From Levilactobacillus bambusae (GTDB taxonomy: Bacteria > Bacillota > Bacilli > Lactobacillales > Lactobacillaceae), in the NCBI RefSeq assembly GCF_003124125.1, contig NZ_QCXQ01000002.1:583070-647069 (forward strand): 64,000 nucleotides of DNA, in the 5' to 3' direction. The position numbers were made by a program, and so were the translations under genes. The notes under the pieces were generated by a model. That model saw only the letters and a list, made by a program, of their open reading frames with translations. It made no database searches and was not told the origin of the DNA. This document shows positions 16,945 to 24,645 of this stretch, piece after piece (position 1 is the stretch's first letter; the number at the start of each line of letters is the position of its first letter).

Positions 16945-17118
16945 AAAGTATCACCCCCTTTCATATTGTTGCCCATATCATAACCGGTTTTAACCGCAAT
17001 TGCAACGAATTTATCAGACTTTTAGCGTGGGTTTAAAACTCGCTAAGTTGCTTGTATTTTAACTGATTTGCGACTACAATACGCTGATCAATTAATCAAT
17101 GAATCGGAGGAATTTGAA

Positions 17119-17394
17119 TTGGCAATTCGCCTAATTTTACGTCGTGCTTGGCACCTTGTAGCATCTCTTTTGATTTTTGCAGTTGTGTTATTTCTCGCAT
17201 GGCATATCCTGCCGTTAGCCCTTGCAGCCACCATTATCGGTGGGATCTTTGCACTCTTCGTTTCCAACCGTCGCACCAAACATAGTAATAAAGAAGAGGA
17301 TCGACCTCACGTTTATCGGTCAAGTTCAGATCCTTACCATTCAAACCCTAACCGCCGGATCCTAACAGATGTGAAGGAAAGCCGACCAAATTAA
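17119..17394 (+). CDS. Small membrane protein of unknown function
   Basis: A 91-residue protein with two membrane helices (LVASLLIFAVVLFLAWHILP and LALAATIIGGIFALFVS) and a charged, Ser/Asn/Pro-rich cytoplasmic tail. The start is chosen as the TTG at 17119, since GGAGG lies eight bases upstream; a longer frame from 17068 has no ribosome site. No family was recognised. A terminator follows at 17405. Confidence 0.65.
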   Translation: MAIRLILRRAWHLVASLLIFAVVLFLAWHILPLALAATIIGGIFALFVSNRRTKHSNKEEDRPHVYRSSSDPYHSNPNRRILTDVKESRPN

Positions 17395-17404
17395 CGATTT
17401 TTAA

Positions 17405-17433
17405 GCCGTGGCGCACTTCGGTCACGGTTTTTT
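17405..17433 (+). terminator. Terminator before the alpha-galactosidase gene
   Basis: CCGTG and CACGG with flanking pairs around a short loop, followed by TTTTTT. It separates the small membrane-protein gene from the alpha-galactosidase transcript. Confidence 0.75.
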
Positions 17434-17496
17434 ATTGTCTCATTACAATTCATAAATTCGGTTGCACTTTTCCCCGTAGTTCACTACCATAATTAA

Positions 17497-17510
17497 TGTA
17501 ACCGATTACA
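17497..17510. promoter_or_regulatory. cre (CcpA) or LacI-type operator upstream of alpha-galactosidase
   Basis: TGTAACCGATTACA matches the catabolite-responsive element consensus TGWAANCGNTNWCA at all positions. It lies 23 bases before the alpha-galactosidase ATG, at the expected transcription start of a promoter made of TTGCAC (17462-17467) and TACCAT (17485-17490). That position would let CcpA or a LacI-family repressor block initiation when preferred sugar is present. Confidence 0.7.
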
Positions 17511-17532
17511 TGATTTATTGGAGGTAAACGCG

Positions 17533-19752
17533 ATGTCAATTGAAATCAATCATCAGACGCAGTTGTTTCATTTACAGACGGATCACCTCAGCGATATTTT
17601 TCAAGTTATGGAAAACGGCGAGCTAGGCCAGCTTTACTTTGGTGCTCGGGTTCATCACCAAAAATCCTACCCCAACTTGACCCACCAAGAACGTCGTGAA
17701 GTCACACCTTACCTAGACCAAAATCACCGGAACTTTCAGCCGGAACTATTAAAACAGGAGTATAGTTCGCTTGGCACGGGCGATTTTCGAAACCCCGCCT
17801 ACCAAGTGGAACAACCAACCGGAAGCCGAATCACCCAGCTTCAGTTTCAAAAGGCCCAGGTGATTACGGGGAAGGCCCGGTTGACGGGACTGCCCTCTAG
17901 CTTTGAGGACGGCCGAGACGACGTGGAGACGTTAGTCGTGACCATGGCTGATGACGCCATCGGACTCATTGTAAAATTGAACTATACCGTATTCCCCCAC
18001 CAAGATGTGATTGTTCGAAGTGCCCGATTTATCAATCATGGTGAGGACACTTTGCGACTGTTAAACGCTCAAAGCAGTCAGCTAGATCTGCCGGACCACG
18101 AGTACGACCTCATTCAATTTTCCGGCGCGTGGGCGCGCGAGCGTCATTTTAACCGCCACCCCTTACATGTGGGGACCCAGCGAATCGAGAGCTTGCGCGC
18201 AGCTTCCAGTCCCCAACAAAATCCGTTCATTTTGCTAGCCCGCCCCCAAACCACCGAACAAGCGGGTGAAGCCATTAGTGTTAACCTCATTTACTCCGGT
18301 AATTTCCAGCAAAGTATCGAGGTCGATCATTACGGGGCGACCCGGATTTTGACGGGAATTAATTCAACTGAGTTTGCCTGGGAGCTAACCCCGCACACCG
18401 AATTCCAAACTCCCGAAGCTGTGATCAGCTACACCCCCAACGGGTTAAACACAATGACCCACCAGCTGACCGAATTTTACGCAAAGCACTTGGTTAACCC
18501 CCACTTTGCCACGCAGGAACGGCCGATCTTGATTAATAACTGGGAGGCAACCTACTTTAACTTTAACGAGGAAAAGCTCCTCCAATTTGCTCGGGAAGCC
18601 AAAGATCTAGGGATTGAACTCTTCGTTTTAGACGACGGCTGGTTCGGTCACAGAAACGATGACACAACGTCACTAGGTGACTGGACCAGTGATCCCCATA
18701 AGTTACCTCAAGGCGTTGGTCACCTGGCGCAACAGATTCATAGTCTGGGGCTCCAATTTGGCCTGTGGTTTGAACCCGAAATGGTTTCCTTAGACAGTGA
18801 GTTATATCGAACCCATCCCGACTGGACCATTCACGTTCCAAACCGTCACATGACGCCAATGCGAAACCAGTATGTCCTGGATATGTCCCGCCAAGAAGTC
18901 GTGGATTACCTCTTTAGCGCCATGAGTACCATTATTTCAGATACCCAGTTGGACTACATCAAATGGGATATGAACCGCAACATCACGGAAATGTTCAGTA
19001 CGGCGCTAACGCCAACCCAGCAAATGGAGCTGCCGCACCGCTACATTTTAGGGGTCTACCAACTGTACCAACGGTTAATTGATGCCTTTCCGAACGTCCT
19101 CTTTGAATCCTGTGCTTCCGGTGGCGGTCGGTTTGACCTCGGTATGATGGCTTACGCGCCACAAGCATGGGCATCGGATGACACTGATGCCTTAGAGCGG
19201 CTGAAAATTCAAACGGGTACTTCCTACGGGTACGCCATTAGTATGATGGGCGCCCACGTTTCCGCCGTGCCAAACTACCAAACGGGACGCGTCACGTCCT
19301 TAACCACCCGTGCTAACGCCGCCTACTTCGGTGATTTTGGTTACGAGCTGGACATTACCCAACTCTCACGTACCGAGCTCGTTCAAATTCGGGATCAGGT
19401 TAAGTTTTATAAACACTACCGGCGTCTCTTTCAATTTGGTCAATTTTACCGGCTCAGCGACCCCACGGATCCCAACGTCACCGCATGGGAGAGTGTCAGT
19501 CCCGACCAACAAACGGCCATTGCCGTGCGGTTTCAAGCGTTGAACCAACCTAATCCAGCATACTTACGGTTGCGCCTCGAAGGATTAGATCCCAACCAAA
19601 CTTATCGGGTCAACCAAAGTTCGGAAACGTTCTACGGTGATGAACTGATGAACGCCGGACTGGTGCTAGATCAGGTACTCGATATTAACGAACCCATTAC
19701 GGAATCAGCAGACTTTAGTTCCCGGTTGTTGGTCGTGGAAGCCGCCCACTAA
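17533..19752 (+). CDS. melA: Alpha-galactosidase, GH36
   Basis: A 739-residue cytoplasmic glycoside hydrolase family 36 enzyme that removes alpha-1,6-galactose from melibiose, raffinose and stachyose. The predicted nucleophile is Asp479 in YIKWDMNR, and the acid/base is Asp549 in WASDDTDALER; both motifs and the CASGGGRFDLGMM stretch are intact. The length fits lactobacillar MelA. The start is the ATG at 17533, eight bases after GGAGG; the upstream TTG overlaps that site. It has no linked transporter in this window, so import must be encoded elsewhere. Confidence 0.95.
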   Translation: MSIEINHQTQLFHLQTDHLSDIFQVMENGELGQLYFGARVHHQKSYPNLTHQERREVTPYLDQNHRNFQPELLKQEYSSLGTGDFRNPAYQVEQPTGSRITQLQFQKAQVITGKARLTGLPSSFEDGRDDVETLVVTMADDAIGLIVKLNYTVFPHQDVIVRSARFINHGEDTLRLLNAQSSQLDLPDHEYDLIQFSGAWARERHFNRHPLHVGTQRIESLRAASSPQQNPFILLARPQTTEQAGEAISVNLIYSGNFQQSIEVDHYGATRILTGINSTEFAWELTPHTEFQTPEAVISYTPNGLNTMTHQLTEFYAKHLVNPHFATQERPILINNWEATYFNFNEEKLLQFAREAKDLGIELFVLDDGWFGHRNDDTTSLGDWTSDPHKLPQGVGHLAQQIHSLGLQFGLWFEPEMVSLDSELYRTHPDWTIHVPNRHMTPMRNQYVLDMSRQEVVDYLFSAMSTIISDTQLDYIKWDMNRNITEMFSTALTPTQQMELPHRYILGVYQLYQRLIDAFPNVLFESCASGGGRFDLGMMAYAPQAWASDDTDALERLKIQTGTSYGYAISMMGAHVSAVPNYQTGRVTSLTTRANAAYFGDFGYELDITQLSRTELVQIRDQVKFYKHYRRLFQFGQFYRLSDPTDPNVTAWESVSPDQQTAIAVRFQALNQPNPAYLRLRLEGLDPNQTYRVNQSSETFYGDELMNAGLVLDQVLDINEPITESADFSSRLLVVEAAH

Positions 19753-19813
19753 GTGACGGTAAACCTGATACAGGATCTCATTCAGATCTCTTTAAGTCAT
19801 AAAACAGCTAGAA

Positions 19814-19857
19814 GTAAAACGATGCCCCTAATCAATTTTGATTAGGGGCATCGTTTT
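19814..19857 (+). terminator. Terminator after alpha-galactosidase
   Basis: AAAACGATGCCCCTAATCAA and its exact complement form a 20-bp stem with a two-base centre, ending in TTTT. It is palindromic and could also stop transcription from the convergent hicB. Confidence 0.9.
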
Positions 19858-19892
19858 ACATTTGGCTATTAATATTTCATCACGAGTCGTCC

Positions 19893-20276
19893 CTAAAGGC
19901 CAAACTTCTCTGACAATGCCTCCGTTAGGACCTGGGAAACATTAACTTTTTGTTGCTTAGCCAATTTGTTGAGGTAGGCAGGAATCGTGACGTTCTTACG
20001 AACTCGTTTAGCATATTTTAGCCGAAACAAATTAAGGTCGGTATTAATGTAAACAACTTTTTCATCGGTGTTTAACTCCCAATTCATGGGGTCGGTGGGG
20101 GTTGGATAATGGATTTCATCCATTAATAAGTTGCCAATTAAATCTTGTGCCATCTTGACCGCATCCAATAGATCATTCCCTTGGGTATAACCCCCCTCCA
20201 AATCTGGGATTTGGACCAAAATATAATCCCCATCCCGGGTAAAAATTGCTGGATAAATGACCGTGTCACTTGCCAT
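19893..20276 (-). CDS. hicB: HicB antitoxin
   Basis: A 127-residue antitoxin. The N-terminal part has the HicB partial RNase H-like fold (YPAIFTRDGDYILVQIPDLEGGYTQG then A..MAQDLIGNLL), and the C-terminal part is a ribbon-helix-helix-like segment (RKNVTIPAYLNKLAKQQKVNVSQVLTEALSEKFGL) for operator binding. It lies 50 bases downstream of the toxin gene hicA, the usual order. Confidence 0.92.
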   Translation of the reverse strand: MASDTVIYPAIFTRDGDYILVQIPDLEGGYTQGNDLLDAVKMAQDLIGNLLMDEIHYPTPTDPMNWELNTDEKVVYINTDLNLFRLKYAKRVRKNVTIPAYLNKLAKQQKVNVSQVLTEALSEKFGL

Positions 20277-20326
20277 CGTATTCCCCCCTTATTTTTAATG
20301 ACCATCACGTCAACTTTTAGTTTTAC

Positions 20327-20518
20327 TTATTTTAGCCCAGCTTCACGCAAAATACGTTGTTCAAGACCCTTTCCTAATTCTTTTGCATGGATTGGGATCG
20401 GGATCATCCAATGAGTTGTGGGATTAACCATGATTAAATGGGAGGACCCATTTTGTCTTTTTTTAACAAACCCATGTCGCTTCAATAATCGGACCATTTC
20501 ACGTGGTTTCATTGTCAT
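20327..20518 (-). CDS. hicA: HicA toxin (mRNA interferase)
   Basis: A 63-residue double-stranded-RNA-binding-fold toxin (PF07927). KPREMVRLLKRHGFVKKRQN is followed by GSSHLIMVNP, which holds the catalytic His, and by IPIHAKELGKGLEQRILREAGL. The start is the ATG at 20518, seven bases after AGGAGG; a longer frame has no such site. It cleaves mRNA in a translation-independent way when HicB is lost. Confidence 0.92.
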   Translation of the reverse strand: MTMKPREMVRLLKRHGFVKKRQNGSSHLIMVNPTTHWMIPIPIHAKELGKGLEQRILREAGLK

Positions 20519-20660
20519 GCCTGGGCCTCCTGAATGATGAGGCAGATTCATTGTACATACTTAATGCGCATAAATCAACGATCTATCTCAGAACTTTATT
20601 TCCTCGCTCCTAAAATAAATCCGGTTTTCCGCCTTAGTCTGACTAAAATTTTAACCATCA

Positions 20661-20713
20661 TAATCAGACCGGTTTTCCCATTCAAATACTGAAATGAGTG
20701 ACCGGTCTGATTA
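20661..20713. repeat. Inverted repeat upstream of hicA
   Basis: AATCAGACCGGT and ACCGGTCTGATT form 12-bp perfect arms about 28 bases apart, in the gap between hicAB and the toxin remnant. It could be an operator, a terminator of the remnant, or a scar of a lost element. Confidence 0.4.
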
Positions 20714-20734
20714 GTGATCATTGAATTTTGAGGC

Positions 20735-20857
20735 TTACTTTCCTAACAGGTTCTTGTGTGATCCAGCCCTAACCAGGGTTAAAATTAAGTTTTTCTGCTC
20801 AATTTTATAACTAAGTAACCATTCACCTAGCAATGACCACGGTTTGGGCAATCCCTT
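20735..20857 (-). pseudogene. C-terminal remnant of a RelE/YafQ-family toxin
   Basis: A 40-codon open stretch on the minus strand reads KGLPKPWSLLGEWLLSYKIE then QKNLILTLVRAGSHKNLLGK and a stop. The pattern W-L-L-x-Y-K-I, L-I-L-T-L-V-R-A-G-S-H is the C-terminal strand pair of YafQ/RelE-type mRNA interferases, including the terminal His. Stops lie just upstream (at about 20858-20866), and no N-terminal half or antitoxin is seen. It is probably the wreck of a second toxin-antitoxin pair next to HicAB. Confidence 0.6.
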
Positions 20858-20863
20858 TTACTT

Positions 20864-21910
20864 CTAACTCTTAGTCACGCTATTGCTAACCATGCCATTT
20901 GCCACCATTGCATCCACCGTATCCAATACAATTTCAGCGTTATCATGTTGCGGCTGCCAGCCTAATAACCGCTTGGCTTTCTGATTGCTAACGTTGCGGT
21001 TCATCCGTAACAGCAGTCTGCCTTCCTTAGCCCGTTCGTTAAACGGAGCCGCTAAACTAATCAGCCAATTTGGAAGGATTTTAGTTGCCACCTGATTGGC
21101 TAATGCGGGCCGCTTTTGCTGCACAAGCCGCCCAATTTCCGGTAGCGAAATTTTACCATCGGCGCTGGCAATAAACCGCTCACCGGCTGCCTTCGGGTTG
21201 GTCATTGCCCGGACGTGAAGATCCGCAACGTCCCGGACATCCACTAAGTTTAATTCTAAATTAACGGTCCGTTTGGATGAACCATCGACGACGCCCTTAA
21301 CCACGCCAAAACTGCCTGAGACGTGGTGATCTAAGGCCGGTCCCAAAATTGCGACCGGGTTGACGGTGGTCAGTTCCATGTTGCTCGGTGACTGCTGAAT
21401 ATAGTGCCAAGCGGCCTGTTCCGCTAAGAGTTTTGATTTTTCATAGGGTGATAATCCCGGTTCATCGGGATTAGTCCAGTCCGCTTCATCGGTTATAGAA
21501 TGGTGGTCAAAGTTGCTAAACCCGACCGCGCCAAAGTTGGCAGTCATCACCACCCGTTTGACATGGGCGTTATCCGCTGCCTTTAAAATCCAGAGAGTCC
21601 CATCTTTAGCAGCCCGTTCCATTTCTGCCGGATGGTCAGCATTCATAAACACTGGTGAAGCCACACTGAGGACATAGGTGATCCCCTGCATCGCTTCATC
21701 CCACCCGGCGTCCTTCGATAAATCCGCCTGCGCAAAGCTTAATCGGTCAAGGTTCGGTACGTGGCTTTGTTGCAAGGTCTCCACGACACCCCCCTGTTTA
21801 TCCAAGTTACGCAAAGTGGACCGGACCTCAAACCCCTGCGTTAATAATTCGGCTAAGATATTTAACCCTAAAAATCCGTTTCCACCCGTTACCAATACTT
21901 TTTCGGTCAT
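20864..21910 (-). CDS. NAD-dependent epimerase/dehydratase-like SDR
   Basis: A 348-residue extended short-chain dehydrogenase of the dihydroflavonol-reductase-like group. It has the cofactor motif GGNGFLGLNI near the N-terminus and YEKSK as the catalytic YxxxK, followed by a long variable C-terminus. These enzymes reduce aldehydes, ketones or methylglyoxal-like compounds. The promoter has a 19-base spacer with a dyad, the mark of MerR control, and the MerR gene is divergent. Confidence 0.85.
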   Translation of the reverse strand: MTEKVLVTGGNGFLGLNILAELLTQGFEVRSTLRNLDKQGGVVETLQQSHVPNLDRLSFAQADLSKDAGWDEAMQGITYVLSVASPVFMNADHPAEMERAAKDGTLWILKAADNAHVKRVVMTANFGAVGFSNFDHHSITDEADWTNPDEPGLSPYEKSKLLAEQAAWHYIQQSPSNMELTTVNPVAILGPALDHHVSGSFGVVKGVVDGSSKRTVNLELNLVDVRDVADLHVRAMTNPKAAGERFIASADGKISLPEIGRLVQQKRPALANQVATKILPNWLISLAAPFNERAKEGRLLLRMNRNVSNQKAKRLLGWQPQHDNAEIVLDTVDAMVANGMVSNSVTKS

Positions 21911-21963
21911 TTCATTACCCCCATGAATGAGTTGCGTTTCAAATCAATTTCATTTATGGTGTT

Positions 21964-21994
21964 AGCATAAACCCTCGACAATACTCTAGGGCAA
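21964..21994 (-). promoter_or_regulatory. MerR-type promoter of the SDR gene
   Basis: On the minus strand TTGCCC (21989-21994) and TATGCT (21964-21969) are separated by 19 bases rather than 17, and the spacer holds a dyad (CCCTAGAG...CGAGGG, 21972-21991). Long spacers with a central dyad are the signature of MerR-activated promoters, in which the regulator twists the DNA to realign the two boxes. Confidence 0.7.
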
Positions 21995-22023
21995 CTCAAA
22001 CACTTAAAAAAGGGTGATTAATT

Positions 22024-22464
22024 TTGACTTATACCATCAAACAGGCGGCCGAGAAGTCTGGCCTATCCATCTATACCCTCCGCTTTTATGATAAGGAGGG
22101 GCTTCTTCCCTTCGTTGCGCGTAACCAGTCCGGTTACCGGGAATTTACCGACGGCGACTTGAACCTCATTCACACCATTTGCTGTTTAAAAAACACCGGG
22201 ATGAAAATCAGCGCCATCCGCACCTACATTGATGACGTCATGGCGGGGCCACAAACGGTCGATCACCGGCGGGAGCTGCTGACTGCCCATCGCGACGCCG
22301 TTTTAGAAAACCAGCGGCAAGTCGCCGAAAACCTTAAGGGCATTGATTTCAAACTGGCGTTGTATGAGGATCCAAACGCCCTGGCCCTCGTTCAAGCGGA
22401 ACGTGACTTAGCGGAACAGGAAAAGCGCGCTAACCACTTAGAGAACCCCTACGCCGTTCACTGA
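22024..22464 (+). CDS. MerR family regulator
   Basis: A 146-residue MerR-type activator. YTIKQAAEKSGLSIYTLRFYDKEGLLPF is the winged-helix DNA-binding part, and NLIHTICCLKNTGMKISAIRTYI plus the coiled coil LLTAHRDAVLENQRQVAENL form the dimer helix. The short C-terminus lacks a large ligand domain and has no clear metal-binding Cys pair, so it fits the NmlR/AdhR-like group sensing aldehydes or electrophiles. The start is a TTG after AAAAGGGTGAT. The last seven bases overlap the convergent oppA gene. Confidence 0.88.
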   Translation: MTYTIKQAAEKSGLSIYTLRFYDKEGLLPFVARNQSGYREFTDGDLNLIHTICCLKNTGMKISAIRTYIDDVMAGPQTVDHRRELLTAHRDAVLENQRQVAENLKGIDFKLALYEDPNALALVQAERDLAEQEKRANHLENPYAVH

Positions 22465-24092
22465 ACGTAGGCCGTTTTATAGTTCCACTGGGTTCCAGCA
22501 GTATTATGCACAATGCCTTTCACGTTATTGGCCTGTAAATAGGAAGTGCCATCTTGAAATAACGGGGTAAAACTTTGATCCCGGTTCAACCGCTGACTAG
22601 ATTGGGCCAAGTCCTGCCACCGCTTCTCTGGATGGTTGGCGTCCTGGCCCTGGGCCCGTTTAATCAAGCTGTCGTACACGGGATCGCTAAATTTGCCGTA
22701 GTTGTACGATGTACCCGTCATCGGTAAGCTCAAGAAGGTCATCGGATCGTTAAAATCGGCGCCCCAACTCGATAGGGAAATATCAAAGTTCCCCTTCATT
22801 TGTTCCTGATCCTGCGTTTTACCCGGTAGGTCCCGTAGATTAATGGTTAATCCCGGCAAGTTCTTTTCTAGCTGGGCCTTCAAGTATTGGCCAACCGTCT
22901 TAGAATTAGTGTCATCGTTCGCTGTGACCAACGTTAAACTGACCTTGCTTTCCCCAATCTGTTTCATCCCCTTAGCAAACTTCTGCTTGGCTAATTGCGG
23001 GTCGAAATCAACCGCGTTTTCCACCCGTTGTGCGTTAGAGAAATCCTCGTGGGTTTTCGGTGCGTAGGCTAACTTATTCGGGACAAATCCGGTTGGCACC
23101 GCCGACTTAATCCCTAGCACCTTCTTAGAAAGCTGGGATCGATTAACCGCAAGCGAAATCGCCTGCCGAACGTTCTGGTTATTGGTTGCTTGATGGGCAG
23201 CTGAATTCGAATTCTTGAAGTTGTACTTCAAGTAGGTCATCATCGCGTACGGATATTCCTTAAAGTCCGGGTTCGTCTGGTAATTGCGGGCCTGTTCAGT
23301 CGAAAGCTGCGCAAGACTGAGCTTCTTTTGTTGGAATAATTCTAGGGCCGTAGTTGGGTTAGCCACCACGGAGTAGTTAATCTTCTGCAGTTTGACCTGG
23401 TTCTTATCCCAGTACTGATTATTTTTAACGTAGCGCCAACTATTATTGGTTCCCGACCAGCCCTCAAGCTTAAACGGACCGTTATAGACGGTGTACTGGG
23501 ACTTAGTGGCGTACTTGTCCCCGTATTTTTCCGCTACCTTCTGATCCTGGGGCGCAAACAGCGGGTAAGCCATCAACAGCTTAAAGTAGGCGATGGGCCG
23601 CTCCAATTGAACGACCACCGTCCGCTTATTCGGGGCACTAATTCCTAAGGTTTCAGGAGCCCGCTTTCCCGCGTTAATGGCGTCCGCGTTTTTAATGCCC
23701 GAAAACAGATAGGCGTACTGAGCCTTAGTTTTGGGCGTCAAAGTTCGCCGCCACGAGTAAACGAAGTCCTGGGCGGTTAACTCGTCCCCGTTACTCCATT
23801 TAAGGTTCGATCGCAGCCTAAACGTATAGGTCTTGCCCCCGTTGGTTGTAGATTCAGATTGAGCCAACCCGGGATCTAAGCGGCCGTTCTTCCCTAGCCG
23901 GTAGAACGCCTCATAGAGGTTTCCCGATTGGCCGTACCCCGTAGACTTTGATAAATCAATCGTACTTAATGGCGTTTGTTCGGCCAAGTTAAGCTCCTGT
24001 TTTTGTCCCCCGTTAGACTGTGATTGGCCACATGCTGCTAGAACCCCCGTTAACACAGCAATAATGGCACCTAACGCAATCTTATTCTTCAT
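22458..24092 (-). CDS. Oligopeptide ABC importer binding lipoprotein (OppA-like), orphan 1
   Basis: A 544-residue SBP_bac_5 (PF00496) lipoprotein, with lipobox LAAC (Cys21). Family motifs include FRLRSNLKWSNGDELTAQDF and FVYSWRRTLTPKTKAQYAYL near the N-terminus and TSYNYGKFSDPVYDSL near the C-terminus. It captures peptides outside the cell for an Opp permease, but no opp permease or ATPase genes are nearby. The 5' leader encodes a Cys-rich peptide and a terminator (24128-24322), suggesting control by cysteine supply. The start follows AAGGAG. Confidence 0.9.
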   Translation of the reverse strand: MKNKIALGAIIAVLTGVLAACGQSQSNGGQKQELNLAEQTPLSTIDLSKSTGYGQSGNLYEAFYRLGKNGRLDPGLAQSESTTNGGKTYTFRLRSNLKWSNGDELTAQDFVYSWRRTLTPKTKAQYAYLFSGIKNADAINAGKRAPETLGISAPNKRTVVVQLERPIAYFKLLMAYPLFAPQDQKVAEKYGDKYATKSQYTVYNGPFKLEGWSGTNNSWRYVKNNQYWDKNQVKLQKINYSVVANPTTALELFQQKKLSLAQLSTEQARNYQTNPDFKEYPYAMMTYLKYNFKNSNSAAHQATNNQNVRQAISLAVNRSQLSKKVLGIKSAVPTGFVPNKLAYAPKTHEDFSNAQRVENAVDFDPQLAKQKFAKGMKQIGESKVSLTLVTANDDTNSKTVGQYLKAQLEKNLPGLTINLRDLPGKTQDQEQMKGNFDISLSSWGADFNDPMTFLSLPMTGTSYNYGKFSDPVYDSLIKRAQGQDANHPEKRWQDLAQSSQRLNRDQSFTPLFQDGTSYLQANNVKGIVHNTAGTQWNYKTAYVQ

Positions 24093-24127
24093 TTGAACCC
24101 GCTCCTTAAAATGGTTTGCTATCCACG

Positions 24128-24175
24128 AAAAAAGACCCTACCCCGCAACTGTTTGGTTGCAGAGATAGGGTCTTT
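24128..24175 (-). terminator. Leader terminator/attenuator before oppA orphan 1
   Basis: On the minus strand AAAGACCCTA...TAGGGTCTTTTTT with an inner GCAAC/GTTGC pair forms a strong intrinsic terminator. It lies between the Cys-rich leader peptide stop and the oppA ribosome site, so transcription must pass it to reach oppA. Confidence 0.85.
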
Positions 24176-24216
24176 CACTAGACTAATTAATTCGGCCGAT
24201 CCTTAATTAGCTTACT

Positions 24217-24321
24217 GAGTTAACCTGATCTGATGCAACGCAAAATAGACATGCTGAACAAAGACAGCATGCCAAGGTGTTCTTCATGTTGTGGTTCATT
24301 TGCGTCATCATGATCAGGTCA
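24217..24321 (-). CDS. Cys-rich leader peptide (putative attenuator peptide)
   Basis: A 34-residue frame on the minus strand, from the ATG pair at 24321 to TAA at 24217-24219, preceded by GAGAGGAG. Its middle reads ACCLCSACLFC: five Cys codons within nine. The Cys codons lie inside a hairpin (GCATGCTG with CAGCATG). A 14-base segment next to the ribosome site (GAGTTGACCTGATC) pairs with GATCAGGTTAACTC at the frame's end. With the downstream terminator this is the layout of ribosome-mediated attenuation, where stalling at Cys codons when charged tRNA-Cys is low would favour read-through. Confidence 0.6.
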
Positions 24322-24393
24322 ACTCCTCTCGTTTTTAGCTTAAACTAAAAATAACGGGTTTGGTTCAGGTTGTCAACCCAAACCCAAAATGGA

Positions 24394-24540
24394 TCACCGG
24401 GCACGCAGAAAATGGTGGGCTAACTGGGACACTAAAATAATGACAACCACGCCGACAATTGCGGACCATACCGAGGTTTGACCCCAAAATAGCCACAGCA
24501 AAATGGCCACGACTTCGATTCCAAAAATTAAGCTTGCCAT
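24394..24540 (-). CDS. 48-residue two-helix membrane protein
   Basis: A short frame with a good ribosome site (GGGGAGG, seven bases before ATG). The peptide begins MASLIFGIEVVAILLWLFW, continues with GQTSVWSAIVGVVVIILVSQ and ends with a basic AHHFLRAR tail, giving two membrane helices. It is divergent from the HelD-like gene. No family was recognised. Confidence 0.6.
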   Translation of the reverse strand: MASLIFGIEVVAILLWLFWGQTSVWSAIVGVVVIILVSQLAHHFLRAR

Positions 24541-24645
24541 TAAATGACCTCCCCATCCTCAACCTCATTATCTCATATCCCCCCAACAATTTATAGTCTA
24601 GAACTTAGGCGAACCCCTGCTATACTTAGCTTCAGAGGTGATCAG

